Shown here one piece after another: positions 18,701-25,645 of a stretch of 41,399 bases of DNA. The DNA comes from Anaerolineales bacterium. GTDB taxonomy: Bacteria > Chloroflexota > Anaerolineae > Anaerolineales > E44-bin32. The notes under the pieces are model-generated. The model had not been told where the DNA came from. It saw only the letters and a list, made by a program, of their open reading frames with translations, and made no database searches. Each line of letters opens with the position of its first letter. Positions within the stretch are counted from its first letter, which is position 1. The stretch spans positions 1 through 41,399 of the forward strand of contig SOJU01000008.1 in the NCBI GenBank assembly GCA_004376465.1, read 5' to 3'. Both the position numbers and the translations under genes were made by a program.

Positions 18701-20140
18701 CTACTCTACTTGCTTCGATAGATACTCGGAGATTGATTGCGCCGCATGGCGACCTGCGGCTGTAGCGGTGACGACAAGGTCAGGCCCAGTCACTGCATCT
18801 CCCCCTGCGAATACGCCTTCTCTTGAAGTCTCCCCAGTCTCCGCGTTGGCAACAATAAGACCCCAGTTGTGGATTTCAAGGTCGGGTGTGGTTTCGCCGA
18901 TGGAAGTATCTGGCCAGTAGCCCAGAGCGAGCACTACTGTGTCGGCGGGTACTGTGAAGTTAGAGCCTTCGATGGGAATGGGGCGTCGGCGTCCGCTATC
19001 GTCGGGTTCGCCGAGCTCGCATTGCAGGCATTCTACGGCTGAAACCTTCCCGTCCATGTCGGCGATGTAGCGAATGGGCTGGGCGAGGAAGCGGTAAATA
19101 GCGCCCTCTTCTTTGGCGAGTTCACGGTCTTTCTTGCCGCCGGGCATCTCAGCCTCGGTCCTTCGATAAAGGCAGGTTACCTCATCTGCACCTAGCCTCA
19201 ATGCGCTGCGTAGACAGTCAGAGGCGGTGTCGCCGCCGCCGATGACGGCAATTTTTTTGCCAATTTCAAGCTTGCCGCGCTTATCTTCCGGGAGTTGATC
19301 GGGGTGGACGTTCGCCCTGATCAGGAATTCCGTAGCTAAGTAGACTCCAGGGAGCTCAGCCCCGGGGACATCCATCGTGGCATCGATTCCAGTGCCCACG
19401 CTAATGTAAACGGCTTCGTAACCATCCTCGAAGAGGGAATCGATCGTTTGATCTTTTCCGATGCGGGTGTTCAGAATGAACTCCACACCGGCTTCTTTTA
19501 GATCATTAACAACCGCCTCGACGACGTCCTTAGCAAGCTTGAAATTCGGGATGCCATATAGGAGTAGTCCGCCGGGTGCAGGTGCAGCCTCGAAGATCGA
19601 AACCGAATATCCCTTGGGGATCAGCTGTTCAGCGCAAGCCAGACCCGATGGCCCAGACCCGACAATGGCAACCTTCTTGCCAATGGATTTTCCGACAGGG
19701 ATTTTCGTCGGCGCATTCTCCCTCTGGTAGCTGGTAACAAAGACTTCAAGGGCACCGGTAATAACCGGCTCACTGCGTTTATCGCGAACGCATGCTCCCT
19801 GGCATAAGGCTTCGTGCGGGCAAACGCGCCCACAGACTTCTGGCATCGTACTCGTCTGGCGGTATATTTCGGCCGCGCCGATGAAATCACCGTGTTCAAT
19901 GAGCCACATCGCCGAGGGGATGTCGTTGTGCAGTGGACACGCTTCAACGCATGGGGCAGGATCCGCACAATGAATGCAGCGTTCGGCTGCTTGCATCGCC
20001 TCTTCGGGCGTCATCGTAATAAAGGTAGGCTCAAAATCACGTGTCCGGACTTCGGGGGGGCGCGCCTTAACCTCCACGTAGGGCAGCTTCATTCGCGCTT
20101 TTCGATCAATTACTACATCTGAACCTTCAGGACCTGACAT
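18701..20140 (-). CDS. gltD: GltD-like NAD(P)H-dependent Fe-S/FAD oxidoreductase
   Basis: The 479-aa protein belongs to the glutamate synthase small-subunit family. An N-terminal Fe-S domain has CIHCADPAPCVEACPL and VCGRVCPHEALCQGAC. An FAD site (KVAIVGSGPSGLACAEQL) and an NAD(P)H site (KKIAVIGGGDTASDCLRSAL) follow, and the C-terminus ends with the family's VFAGGDAVTGPDLV block. In glutamate synthase this subunit feeds electrons to GltB, but no large subunit lies next to it, so it may serve GltB elsewhere or act like the NfnB or YgfK/PreT-type relatives. It is a single-gene unit with a clear terminator and a long regulatory region upstream. Confidence 0.85.
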   Translation of the reverse strand: MSGPEGSDVVIDRKARMKLPYVEVKARPPEVRTRDFEPTFITMTPEEAMQAAERCIHCADPAPCVEACPLHNDIPSAMWLIEHGDFIGAAEIYRQTSTMPEVCGRVCPHEALCQGACVRDKRSEPVITGALEVFVTSYQRENAPTKIPVGKSIGKKVAIVGSGPSGLACAEQLIPKGYSVSIFEAAPAPGGLLLYGIPNFKLAKDVVEAVVNDLKEAGVEFILNTRIGKDQTIDSLFEDGYEAVYISVGTGIDATMDVPGAELPGVYLATEFLIRANVHPDQLPEDKRGKLEIGKKIAVIGGGDTASDCLRSALRLGADEVTCLYRRTEAEMPGGKKDRELAKEEGAIYRFLAQPIRYIADMDGKVSAVECLQCELGEPDDSGRRRPIPIEGSNFTVPADTVVLALGYWPDTSIGETTPDLEIHNWGLIVANAETGETSREGVFAGGDAVTGPDLVVTATAAGRHAAQSISEYLSKQVE

Positions 20141-20186
20141 AACAGTTCTCCATCTTCAAGACAGTTGTTCAACTCTAAGAATTTTA

Positions 20187-20203
20187 CAGACCAAAGTGGT
20201 CTG
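20187..20203. promoter_or_regulatory. Perfect inverted repeat, candidate operator for the GltD-like gene
   Basis: CAGACCA-AAG-TGGTCTG is a 7-3-7 perfect palindrome centred about 55 bp upstream of the gltD-like ATG, where its promoter should lie. A dimeric regulator is likely; I cannot name the family from the sequence. Confidence 0.45.
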
Positions 20204-20230
20204 ATATTAGTCGAAAACGTCACTCAAGTC

Positions 20231-20246
20231 TGTGACGGTTGTCACA
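20231..20246. promoter_or_regulatory. CRP/FNR-like palindrome TGTGA-N6-TCACA
   Basis: The site TGTGACGGTTGTCACA is a perfect match to the core CRP half-sites with 6-bp spacing. It lies about 90 bp upstream of the gltD-like start and 330 bp before the efflux operon, so it more probably serves the former. CRP/FNR-family regulators occur widely; whether this organism has one with this specificity is not shown here. Confidence 0.5.
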
Positions 20247-20409
20247 AGCTCGGATGGCTTATCAATGTTGCGGTAAAATTCATCTTGCCTTGAAGCACCT
20301 TGTCATCCAACGGCGATGTTGAAGATACACTCGGGGTGCTAAGAACCTTTATAATCAGAAGTCTTGGAATCAGATTTGGGCAAGGGGATGCTCGACTCGT
20401 TTGTTTCCG

Positions 20410-20453
20410 GTGTCAGAATATTGTCAGTATATCTTCATAACAGCTTCATATTT
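20410..20453 (+). promoter_or_regulatory. Four tandem 11-bp units, Pho-box-like response-regulator site
   Basis: Four 7-bp elements, GTGTCAG, TTGTCAG, TCTTCAT and GCTTCAT, follow each other head to tail, each separated by a 4-bp A/T-rich spacer (AATA, TATA, AACA, with ATTT after the last). This is the geometry of OmpR/PhoB-family DNA sites, and the first two elements closely resemble the PhoB element CTGTCAT. The array covers the -35 region of the promoter for the MacA-MacB operon. Confidence 0.6.
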
Positions 20454-20462
20454 AGATATTAT
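20434..20462 (+). promoter_or_regulatory. Promoter of the MacA-MacB type efflux operon
   Basis: TTCATA at 20434-20439 and TATTAT at 20457-20462 are spaced by 17 bp (4/6 and 5/6 matches). The -35 lies inside the tandem 11-bp array, as expected for a PhoB-type activated promoter in which the bound regulator replaces a strong -35. The leader to the ATG at 20561 would be about 90 nt. Confidence 0.45.
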
Positions 20463-20560
20463 CATTCTGCGCATAGTAGAATCCGGAAGTTGACGATGCC
20501 CGCATTGTTAATATTTGAATCACGCCAGATTTCCGATTGGTGTATGGAGGGAATGGTTAC

Positions 20561-21973
20561 ATGAAGCGTTGGGTAGTTATCTTAATTGTTGTCGGGGTAT
20601 TGGTCGCCGGGTACTTTGGCGTTCAAGCATACAGCCAATCTCAGGCTCGGCAGAGTATTGAGGATCTTCAAACGGAGATCATCGCCAAAGGTGATTTAAC
20701 GGCGACCGTCGGCGCGACGGGAAGCGTGCGCTCGAATCAAACTGCCCTGCTTAGTTTCCAAACGAGCGGAACAGTAGATTTCGTCCATCAGAGCCTGGGT
20801 GAGCACGTATCTGCGGGAGAAGTGTTGGCTACATTGAAGATGAGTTCACTTTCCTCACAGATCATCTTGGCCGAAGCTGAACTCGTTTCTGCAAAGCGTG
20901 CTCTGGATGATTTGCTATATTCCCGGCAGGCCTCCGCCGCGGCGCAGCTGGCGCTGGCGCAGGCGCACGAGACGCTTGAGGATGCAGAGTACGTAGAGTA
21001 CGTGCGACAGGAAGGATATCGAGCCAGTTCGGACACAATCAAAGCTGCAGAGGCGAATCTTTTGTTAGCGAACGAAGAGGTGGATGTTGCCCAGCAGCGT
21101 TACGACCATGCTAGTGGTGATACGGGGAGGGCACTAGCCCTTTCGAATCTTATCTCGGCGAAAAAGAAGCGGGATTCAATCCAAAGGAATTTAAATTGGT
21201 ACCAGGGTTCCCCAACCGAAGGTGAACAAGCATTGCTCGATGCCGATGTTGCCATCGCCGAGGCGCGTCTGGCTGATGCGCAGCGGGAGTGGGAGCGGGT
21301 GAAGGATGGTCCTAGTCCGAACGATATTCGCGCAGCAGAGGCGCGTGTAGCAGCGTCGGAAGCTACGCTGGATATGGCGCGCATCACTGCTCCCTTTGCA
21401 GGAAGCATCACCTCGATCGACGTGCTAGCAGGAGATCAAATATCTCCTGGTACACAAGGGTTCCGGATTGATGACCTCTCCCGCCTGTTGGTGGAAGTGG
21501 AAATATCTGAGGTGGATATCAACCGCGTCGCCTTAGGGCAGTCTGTAACCTTGAATTTCGACGCTGTGTTGGATCAAGTTTACAACGGAGTTGTCGTGGA
21601 AAAGGGCTTGATTGGCACCTCCCTGCAAGGTGTTGTAAGTTTCCCCGTGATTGTTGAAGTAATTGATGCCGATGAAGCCATCAAGCCTGGAATGACAGCG
21701 GCAGTGAATATCATCGTTGAGCAGATTGAAAACGTCGTGCTCGTTCCAAATCGTGCTGTGCGTGTTCGGGATGGAGAACGAGTAGTTTACCTGCTCGTGG
21801 ATAGCGTGATAACACCAACGCCGGTCGTGCTTGGCGCAACGTCCGACCTCTACAGCGAAATCGTAGAAGGGGATGTGAACGTGGGGGATGAGATCATTCT
21901 GAATCCACCATCGTTCATTTTTGAGGCGGGAGAACCGCCTGGATTCATGGGTGGAATGGGTGGAATGCGATGA
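20561..21973 (+). CDS. MacA-like membrane-fusion (periplasmic adaptor) subunit
   Basis: From MKRWVVILIVVGVL the product has 470 aa: one N-terminal membrane anchor (about 3-20), a lipoyl/biotinyl-like half-domain (TATVGATGSVRSNQTALLSF), a long helical hairpin at about 95-275 rich in Ala/Glu, the second lipoyl half (ITAPFAGSITSIDVLAGDQI), a beta-barrel domain, and a Gly/Met-rich tail. It is the adaptor of an ABC exporter, like MacA or Bacillus YknX. The ATG at 20561 is preceded by GGAGGG with 9-nt spacing, which decides it over the in-frame ATG at 20537. The stop overlaps the ATPase start by four bases. Confidence 0.92.
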   Translation: MKRWVVILIVVGVLVAGYFGVQAYSQSQARQSIEDLQTEIIAKGDLTATVGATGSVRSNQTALLSFQTSGTVDFVHQSLGEHVSAGEVLATLKMSSLSSQIILAEAELVSAKRALDDLLYSRQASAAAQLALAQAHETLEDAEYVEYVRQEGYRASSDTIKAAEANLLLANEEVDVAQQRYDHASGDTGRALALSNLISAKKKRDSIQRNLNWYQGSPTEGEQALLDADVAIAEARLADAQREWERVKDGPSPNDIRAAEARVAASEATLDMARITAPFAGSITSIDVLAGDQISPGTQGFRIDDLSRLLVEVEISEVDINRVALGQSVTLNFDAVLDQVYNGVVVEKGLIGTSLQGVVSFPVIVEVIDADEAIKPGMTAAVNIIVEQIENVVLVPNRAVRVRDGERVVYLLVDSVITPTPVVLGATSDLYSEIVEGDVNVGDEIILNPPSFIFEAGEPPGFMGGMGGMR

Positions 21974-22662
21974 GCGATTGGGTCATCGAGGCTGAGGGTA
22001 TAACAAAGGTTTACCGCATGGGCGACATCGAAGTTCATGCGCTGAGCGGGGTTGATTTGCGTATTGCTCGCGGCGAGATTGTCTCCATCATGGGACCCTC
22101 CGGCTCTGGCAAGACTACGTTGATGAACATTCTGGGCTGCTTGGACCGGCCCACTTCAGGAAGTTACAGTTTGGACGGCAGCCAGGTGGCTGAGTTGAGC
22201 GATGATCAGCTGGCGGCAATCCGCAATAAAAAGGTGGGTTTTGTGTTCCAGAGCTTCAACCTTCTCGGGCGCCAGACTGCTTTAACCAATGTCGAGCTGC
22301 CAATGCGGTACGCCGGAGTATCGAACGGCCGCCGTAAGCGTGCCATGGAGGCGCTTGAAGCAGTCGGGCTTGGGGATCGAGTCCAGCATCGCCCTAACGA
22401 GTTGTCCGGCGGGCAGCAGCAGCGCGTGGCTATCGCCCGCGCGCTGGTCAACAACCCGGCCATGATTATGGCTGATGAACCGACAGGCAACCTGGATTCA
22501 AAATCGGGCGTTGAGATTGTGCAGATTCTCCTTGACCTGAATAGGAATATAGGCACGACCCTCATATTCGTCACGCATGATCCGGAGATAGCTGCACATA
22601 CGAAGCGGGTGATCAGCCTGCTAGACGGATTAATCACGGAAGATCGGATTGTAGAGAAGTAA
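21970..22662 (+). CDS. ABC transporter ATPase, MacB/LolD type
   Basis: The 230-aa ATPase has Walker A GPSGSGKTT (about 41-49), Q-loop FVFQSFNLLGR, signature LSGGQQQRVAIARAL, Walker B MIMADEPTGNLD and H-loop FVTHDPE. The sequence LLGRQTALTNVELPM is typical of the MacB/LolD/FtsE group that drives MacB-type (type VII) mechanotransmission exporters. It overlaps the adaptor gene by ATGA and is followed, after a 51-bp gap with a hairpin, by the permease. Together they form a three-gene efflux system exporting a substrate that cannot be told from sequence, such as an antimicrobial peptide, macrolide or lipid. Confidence 0.95.
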   Translation: MSDWVIEAEGITKVYRMGDIEVHALSGVDLRIARGEIVSIMGPSGSGKTTLMNILGCLDRPTSGSYSLDGSQVAELSDDQLAAIRNKKVGFVFQSFNLLGRQTALTNVELPMRYAGVSNGRRKRAMEALEAVGLGDRVQHRPNELSGGQQQRVAIARALVNNPAMIMADEPTGNLDSKSGVEIVQILLDLNRNIGTTLIFVTHDPEIAAHTKRVISLLDGLITEDRIVEK

Positions 22663-22672
22663 ATCCCCACTG

Positions 22673-22690
22673 CATCAGCAGAGGCTGATG
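22673..22690 (+). other. Intercistronic hairpin between efflux ATPase and permease genes
   Basis: CATCAGC (22673-22679) pairs perfectly with GCTGATG (22684-22690) around an AGAG tetraloop. There is no T-tract, so it is not a terminator. It may set RNA processing or the relative dosage of the two cistrons. Confidence 0.5.
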
Positions 22691-22713
22691 TCACCGGTAA
22701 TTCGAAATTAGGT

Positions 22714-23946
22714 ATGCAAATGGATTTGTGGAGAATCGTCTTAGAAGCGCTGGACAGTCTGGCTAGTAACAAAGTGCGCTCGGCGCTAACCGTATTGGGC
22801 ATTGTGATCGGCGTAGGTGCTGTAATTGCAATGCTTGCCATCGGCGCCGGAGCACAGAATACCATCACTGGATCGATCAGCGGAATTGGGACCAATCTGC
22901 TCTTCGTTATGCGTGGAGGCAGTGAAGAAGTCCGCAATCCCCAACCTCTCACACTCGGTGATGCTGAGGCGATGCGCGATCCCTTCGCCGCGCCATCGGT
23001 TATTGGTGTGGCTCCAGTTCTTCAAGGCAGCGCGGAGATCACGTTCACAGGAGAGGGTGATATTGTTGCCGCGGTTGGCGTGACCCCTGAACATGAGTCG
23101 GTTCGCAACGTCGAAATAGCCGAAGGTGAGTTTATCAACGAAATCCACCTATTGGGTCGTTCAGCAGTGGTGGTGTTAGGACCGGATATCGCCGAAACTC
23201 TATTTGGTAGGACGGAGAGCATCGTTGGCGAGTCGGTCCGCATCGAAGGGCAGCCTTTTAGAGTCATCGGTATTACAATCGCGAAAGGTGGGCAGGGGCC
23301 AACCAACGAAGACAATCAGATATATATCCCGATGTCCACGGCACAGACTCGACTTTTTCGGCGGTCGGGAAGCGATCATGTGGACATGATTTTAGTACAG
23401 GCCCTCAACGCGGATGCCGTCACCACTGCTGAAGAAGAGATATCCGCAATATTGCGCAATCGCCACCGCACGGCCATTGGTGAGGACGATTTCACCACTT
23501 TCAGCCAACAGAGCTTTCTGGAAGTGGCGGAAACCATCACAAACGTGTTCACGATCTTCCTCGGCGGCGTTGCCAGTATTTCGCTCCTCGTCGGTGGGAT
23601 TGGAATCATGAACATCATGCTGGTGTCGGTGACCGAACGCACACGCGAGATCGGCTTGCGGAAAGCTGTAGGCGCTCGAAAACGGGATATCATGCTCCAG
23701 TTCCTGGCTGAATCAGCTTTGTTGAGCCTCTTCGGAGGGCTCATCGGCATCGTCCTGGGATGGGCGCTCTCTATGCTCGTAGGCGCCATAGCTGCTGCCT
23801 CGAATGCGGATATTAACCCTGTCGTGGGTATTGACGCGGTCCTGCTGGCGACAATCTTCTCCGCAGCAGTGGGCCTCTTCTTCGGTTTGTACCCCGCCAA
23901 GCGCGCTGCCGATCTTGAACCGGTAGAGGCGTTGCGTTACGAGTAG
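22714..23946 (+). CDS. MacB-type ABC permease (FtsX/MacB domains)
   Basis: The 410-aa permease starts with a MacB-family N-terminus (ALDSLASNKVRSALTVLGIV, then GVGAVIAMLAIGAG), giving TM1 at about 20-42. A large extracytoplasmic MacB_PCD domain spans about 50-265 (VVVLGPDIAETLFG, ESVRIEGQPFRVIGI). The FtsX core follows with three membrane segments: ITNVFTIFLGGVASISLLVG, LLSLFGGLIGIVLGWALSML and LLATIFSAAVGLFFGLYPA. The diagnostic SVTERTREIGLRKAVGARK lies between them, and the protein ends in PAKRAADLEPVEALRYE. It is the last gene of the efflux operon and is followed by a hairpin terminator. A second in-frame ATG two codons later is a possible start. Confidence 0.95.
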   Translation: MQMDLWRIVLEALDSLASNKVRSALTVLGIVIGVGAVIAMLAIGAGAQNTITGSISGIGTNLLFVMRGGSEEVRNPQPLTLGDAEAMRDPFAAPSVIGVAPVLQGSAEITFTGEGDIVAAVGVTPEHESVRNVEIAEGEFINEIHLLGRSAVVVLGPDIAETLFGRTESIVGESVRIEGQPFRVIGITIAKGGQGPTNEDNQIYIPMSTAQTRLFRRSGSDHVDMILVQALNADAVTTAEEEISAILRNRHRTAIGEDDFTTFSQQSFLEVAETITNVFTIFLGGVASISLLVGGIGIMNIMLVSVTERTREIGLRKAVGARKRDIMLQFLAESALLSLFGGLIGIVLGWALSMLVGAIAAASNADINPVVGIDAVLLATIFSAAVGLFFGLYPAKRAADLEPVEALRYE

Positions 23947-23983
23947 AGCTGGAATTTCCCTTCGCCTGACGATGAAAAAGCAG

Positions 23984-24007
23984 CGGGTCGACCTCAGGGT
24001 CGACCCG
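23984..24007 (+). terminator. Terminator of the efflux operon
   Basis: A perfect 10-bp stem, CGGGTCGACC (23984-23993) with GGTCGACCCG (23998-24007), closes a TCAG tetraloop 37 bp after the permease stop. TTAGGTTT follows on this strand and five A residues precede it, so it could work on both strands between these convergent genes. Confidence 0.75.
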
Positions 24008-24167
24008 TTAGGTTTAAGCAAAATGTTACCGGCAGCGTTGGGATGTGCTTTTTTCGGAAGAAGCCCTTAGACCTACCGCAAGAGAGGGCGAGGGGCCCAG
24101 TGCTTACAATCCCAGGATTATCTATACCCCCCTGTTTTATCTCCATGGCATCTATGTCAACTGGCGC

Positions 24168-25343
24168 TTACCCTACAATGCTGTAATCATACTGCCCGCG
24201 GACGGGTTTGCCCTCTTCATAGCGGGTTCGGCGGAAGAGGTGTCGCTTCATTCCCGGAGTCTCCACACCGATGACCATATCGGCAGTCATCAAGCCCACG
24301 GCCGGACCAAGCTTAAACCCATGGCCACTGAAACCTGCGCAGACGTAGAGCCCGCTCCCTTCAATCATTTCATCGATGATGGGATGCCAATCCGGTGTGA
24401 TTGCATATAGCGCCGCGAACCCGCCGGCGCTTTCGCTATCTTCGAGTGCGGGGAACCGTTTAACTAAACGCTCACCGGCGTCGGCGATGAAGTCGAAATC
24501 GACATTCTCGTTGTAGGCGTCAGGATCGACGATGTAATTCTCTTCTTCGGGATCGATCAAGCCGACCAGTGTTAGATTACCTGTTTCTGGGCGCCAGTAC
24601 ACGGCGTGAACGAAATCCGCAACAATAGGATGAGGGTCTTTATAAGGAGATGGTCGGCGGAAGAATGCAGCCTGCACCCGGCACGAATTAATGGGCAGCT
24701 CAACGCCGGCTAAGCGGGCGATCCCGGCACCCCAGGGGCCGCCGCAGTTGATGACCACCGGGGCGTCGAAGCTCTCAAGTGGAGTATCTACTCCGTTCAC
24801 TTTTCCCCCGGAGAGACGTATTCCTGAAACGAGGGTTTCCTGATAGACACGTGCCCCCTGATCTTTAGCAGCCTGAACATAGCCGTTCAATGTGAGGTTC
24901 GGGTCCGCATACCCAGCCTGCGGTTCGTACGCGGCGAGGGTCGTTTCGCCAAGTGCGATGTACGGCCAACGCTTCAGGATTTCATCACGGTTGATGATCT
25001 CGGTTTCAATTCCCAGCTTTCGATGGAGGGCGACATTTTCCTGCAGCCCTTTTCCATCGCTCGCGGAGGTCAGGACCAAGAAACCGGCTTGTGTGAAACC
25101 ACACTCACCGGTCACCGCGTCCGAGAAATTCTGAAAGACGCCCAGGCTGTGATGCGCCATTCGGGCGGTGACTTCATTCGAGTAATGCTGGCGTATGATA
25201 GCCGAGGACTTACCGGTTGAGCCGGTACCGACCGTGCTTTTCTCTAGTACAGCGACTTTCAACCCTCGTTTTGAGAGCTCCAATGCAGTGCTGCAGCCCA
25301 TGATGCCAGCGCCGATGATGATGACGTCGTAGGTTTGACCCAT
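24168..25343 (-). CDS. DAO-family FAD oxidoreductase, sarcosine oxidase beta-like
   Basis: The 391-aa protein has an N-terminal dinucleotide-binding fold (DVIIIGAGIMGCSTALELSK, then an acidic strand end at VAVLEK), the FAD motif GSTGKSSAIIRQHYSNE, a substrate domain, and the closing FAD loop SGLYVCAGFSGHGFKLGPAV. This is the D-amino-acid oxidase/SoxB/glycine-oxidase family, which oxidises secondary or primary amines such as sarcosine, N-methyl amino acids or glycine. No SoxA, SoxD, SoxG or glycine-cleavage gene is adjacent, so it may be a monomeric form. The start has a good site, GAGAGGAG, six bases upstream. The exact substrate is undetermined. Confidence 0.88.
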   Translation of the reverse strand: MGQTYDVIIIGAGIMGCSTALELSKRGLKVAVLEKSTVGTGSTGKSSAIIRQHYSNEVTARMAHHSLGVFQNFSDAVTGECGFTQAGFLVLTSASDGKGLQENVALHRKLGIETEIINRDEILKRWPYIALGETTLAAYEPQAGYADPNLTLNGYVQAAKDQGARVYQETLVSGIRLSGGKVNGVDTPLESFDAPVVINCGGPWGAGIARLAGVELPINSCRVQAAFFRRPSPYKDPHPIVADFVHAVYWRPETGNLTLVGLIDPEEENYIVDPDAYNENVDFDFIADAGERLVKRFPALEDSESAGGFAALYAITPDWHPIIDEMIEGSGLYVCAGFSGHGFKLGPAVGLMTADMVIGVETPGMKRHLFRRTRYEEGKPVRGQYDYSIVG

Positions 25344-25373
25344 GTTTCTCCTCTCAATTCGTGATGTCTCCTA

Positions 25374-25403
25374 ATCATATATCCAGAAGTGTATAAACGG
25401 CAA
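25374..25403 (-). promoter_or_regulatory. Possible promoter of the DAO-family oxidoreductase
   Basis: The minus strand carries TTGCCG (25403-25398) and TATGAT (25379-25374) with an 18-bp spacer. It lies about 30 bp before the ATG at 25343, leaving a short leader. Match quality is moderate (4/6 and 5/6). Confidence 0.4.
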
Positions 25404-25507
25404 CGACCACCATCAACCCCTCACCAGCGTGGGAACAACCGCAATGTACATTCCAAATATTCGGATTTGCATGGTTGGTTTGAGTTGAGAGCTTGATGTT
25501 TGACCCA

Positions 25508-25546
25508 GGGGGTGCAGGGGACCATTTCATCGTCCACCGCACCCCC
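25508..25546 (-). terminator. Long stem-loop downstream of uvrA
   Basis: GGGGGTGC (25508-25515) pairs with GCACCCCC (25539-25546). The inner bases extend the stem to about 15 pairs with one mismatch and one wobble, around a 9-nt loop. It lies 100 bp after the uvrA stop and ahead of the DAO gene on the same strand. It lacks a T-tract, so it may be a 3'-end stabiliser or a factor-assisted terminator rather than a simple intrinsic one. Confidence 0.5.
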
Positions 25547-25645
25547 TTCCGAATGGCTAGATATGCAATCCACATACGTCCGAGTTCCAAAGCCAGTCTC
25601 TGTCCAATCTGCTCCGGATTGCGCTTCATTGGAGGAGAGATGAAA

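Larger units (their letters stand above)
20141..20560. other. 420-bp divergent regulatory region
   Basis: There is no credible gene between the GltD-like gene (minus) and the efflux operon (plus). It contains two perfect inverted repeats near the gltD side, an isolated TATAAT at 20350-20355 without a partner -35, and the tandem 11-bp array with a promoter near the efflux side. A GGAGGG ribosome site at 20546-20551 serves the MacA-like gene. Confidence 0.7.

Noticed and set aside
22206-22952. 248-codon minus-strand frame across the ABC ATPase and permease genes
   Set aside because: It is antisense to clear Walker and signature motifs and spans two genes; its composition is typical of a shadow frame.
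25375-25629. 84-codon minus-strand frame between uvrA and the DAO gene
   Set aside because: It has no ribosome site (upstream bases are pyrimidine-rich), no recognisable domain, and overlaps a long hairpin and the likely DAO promoter.
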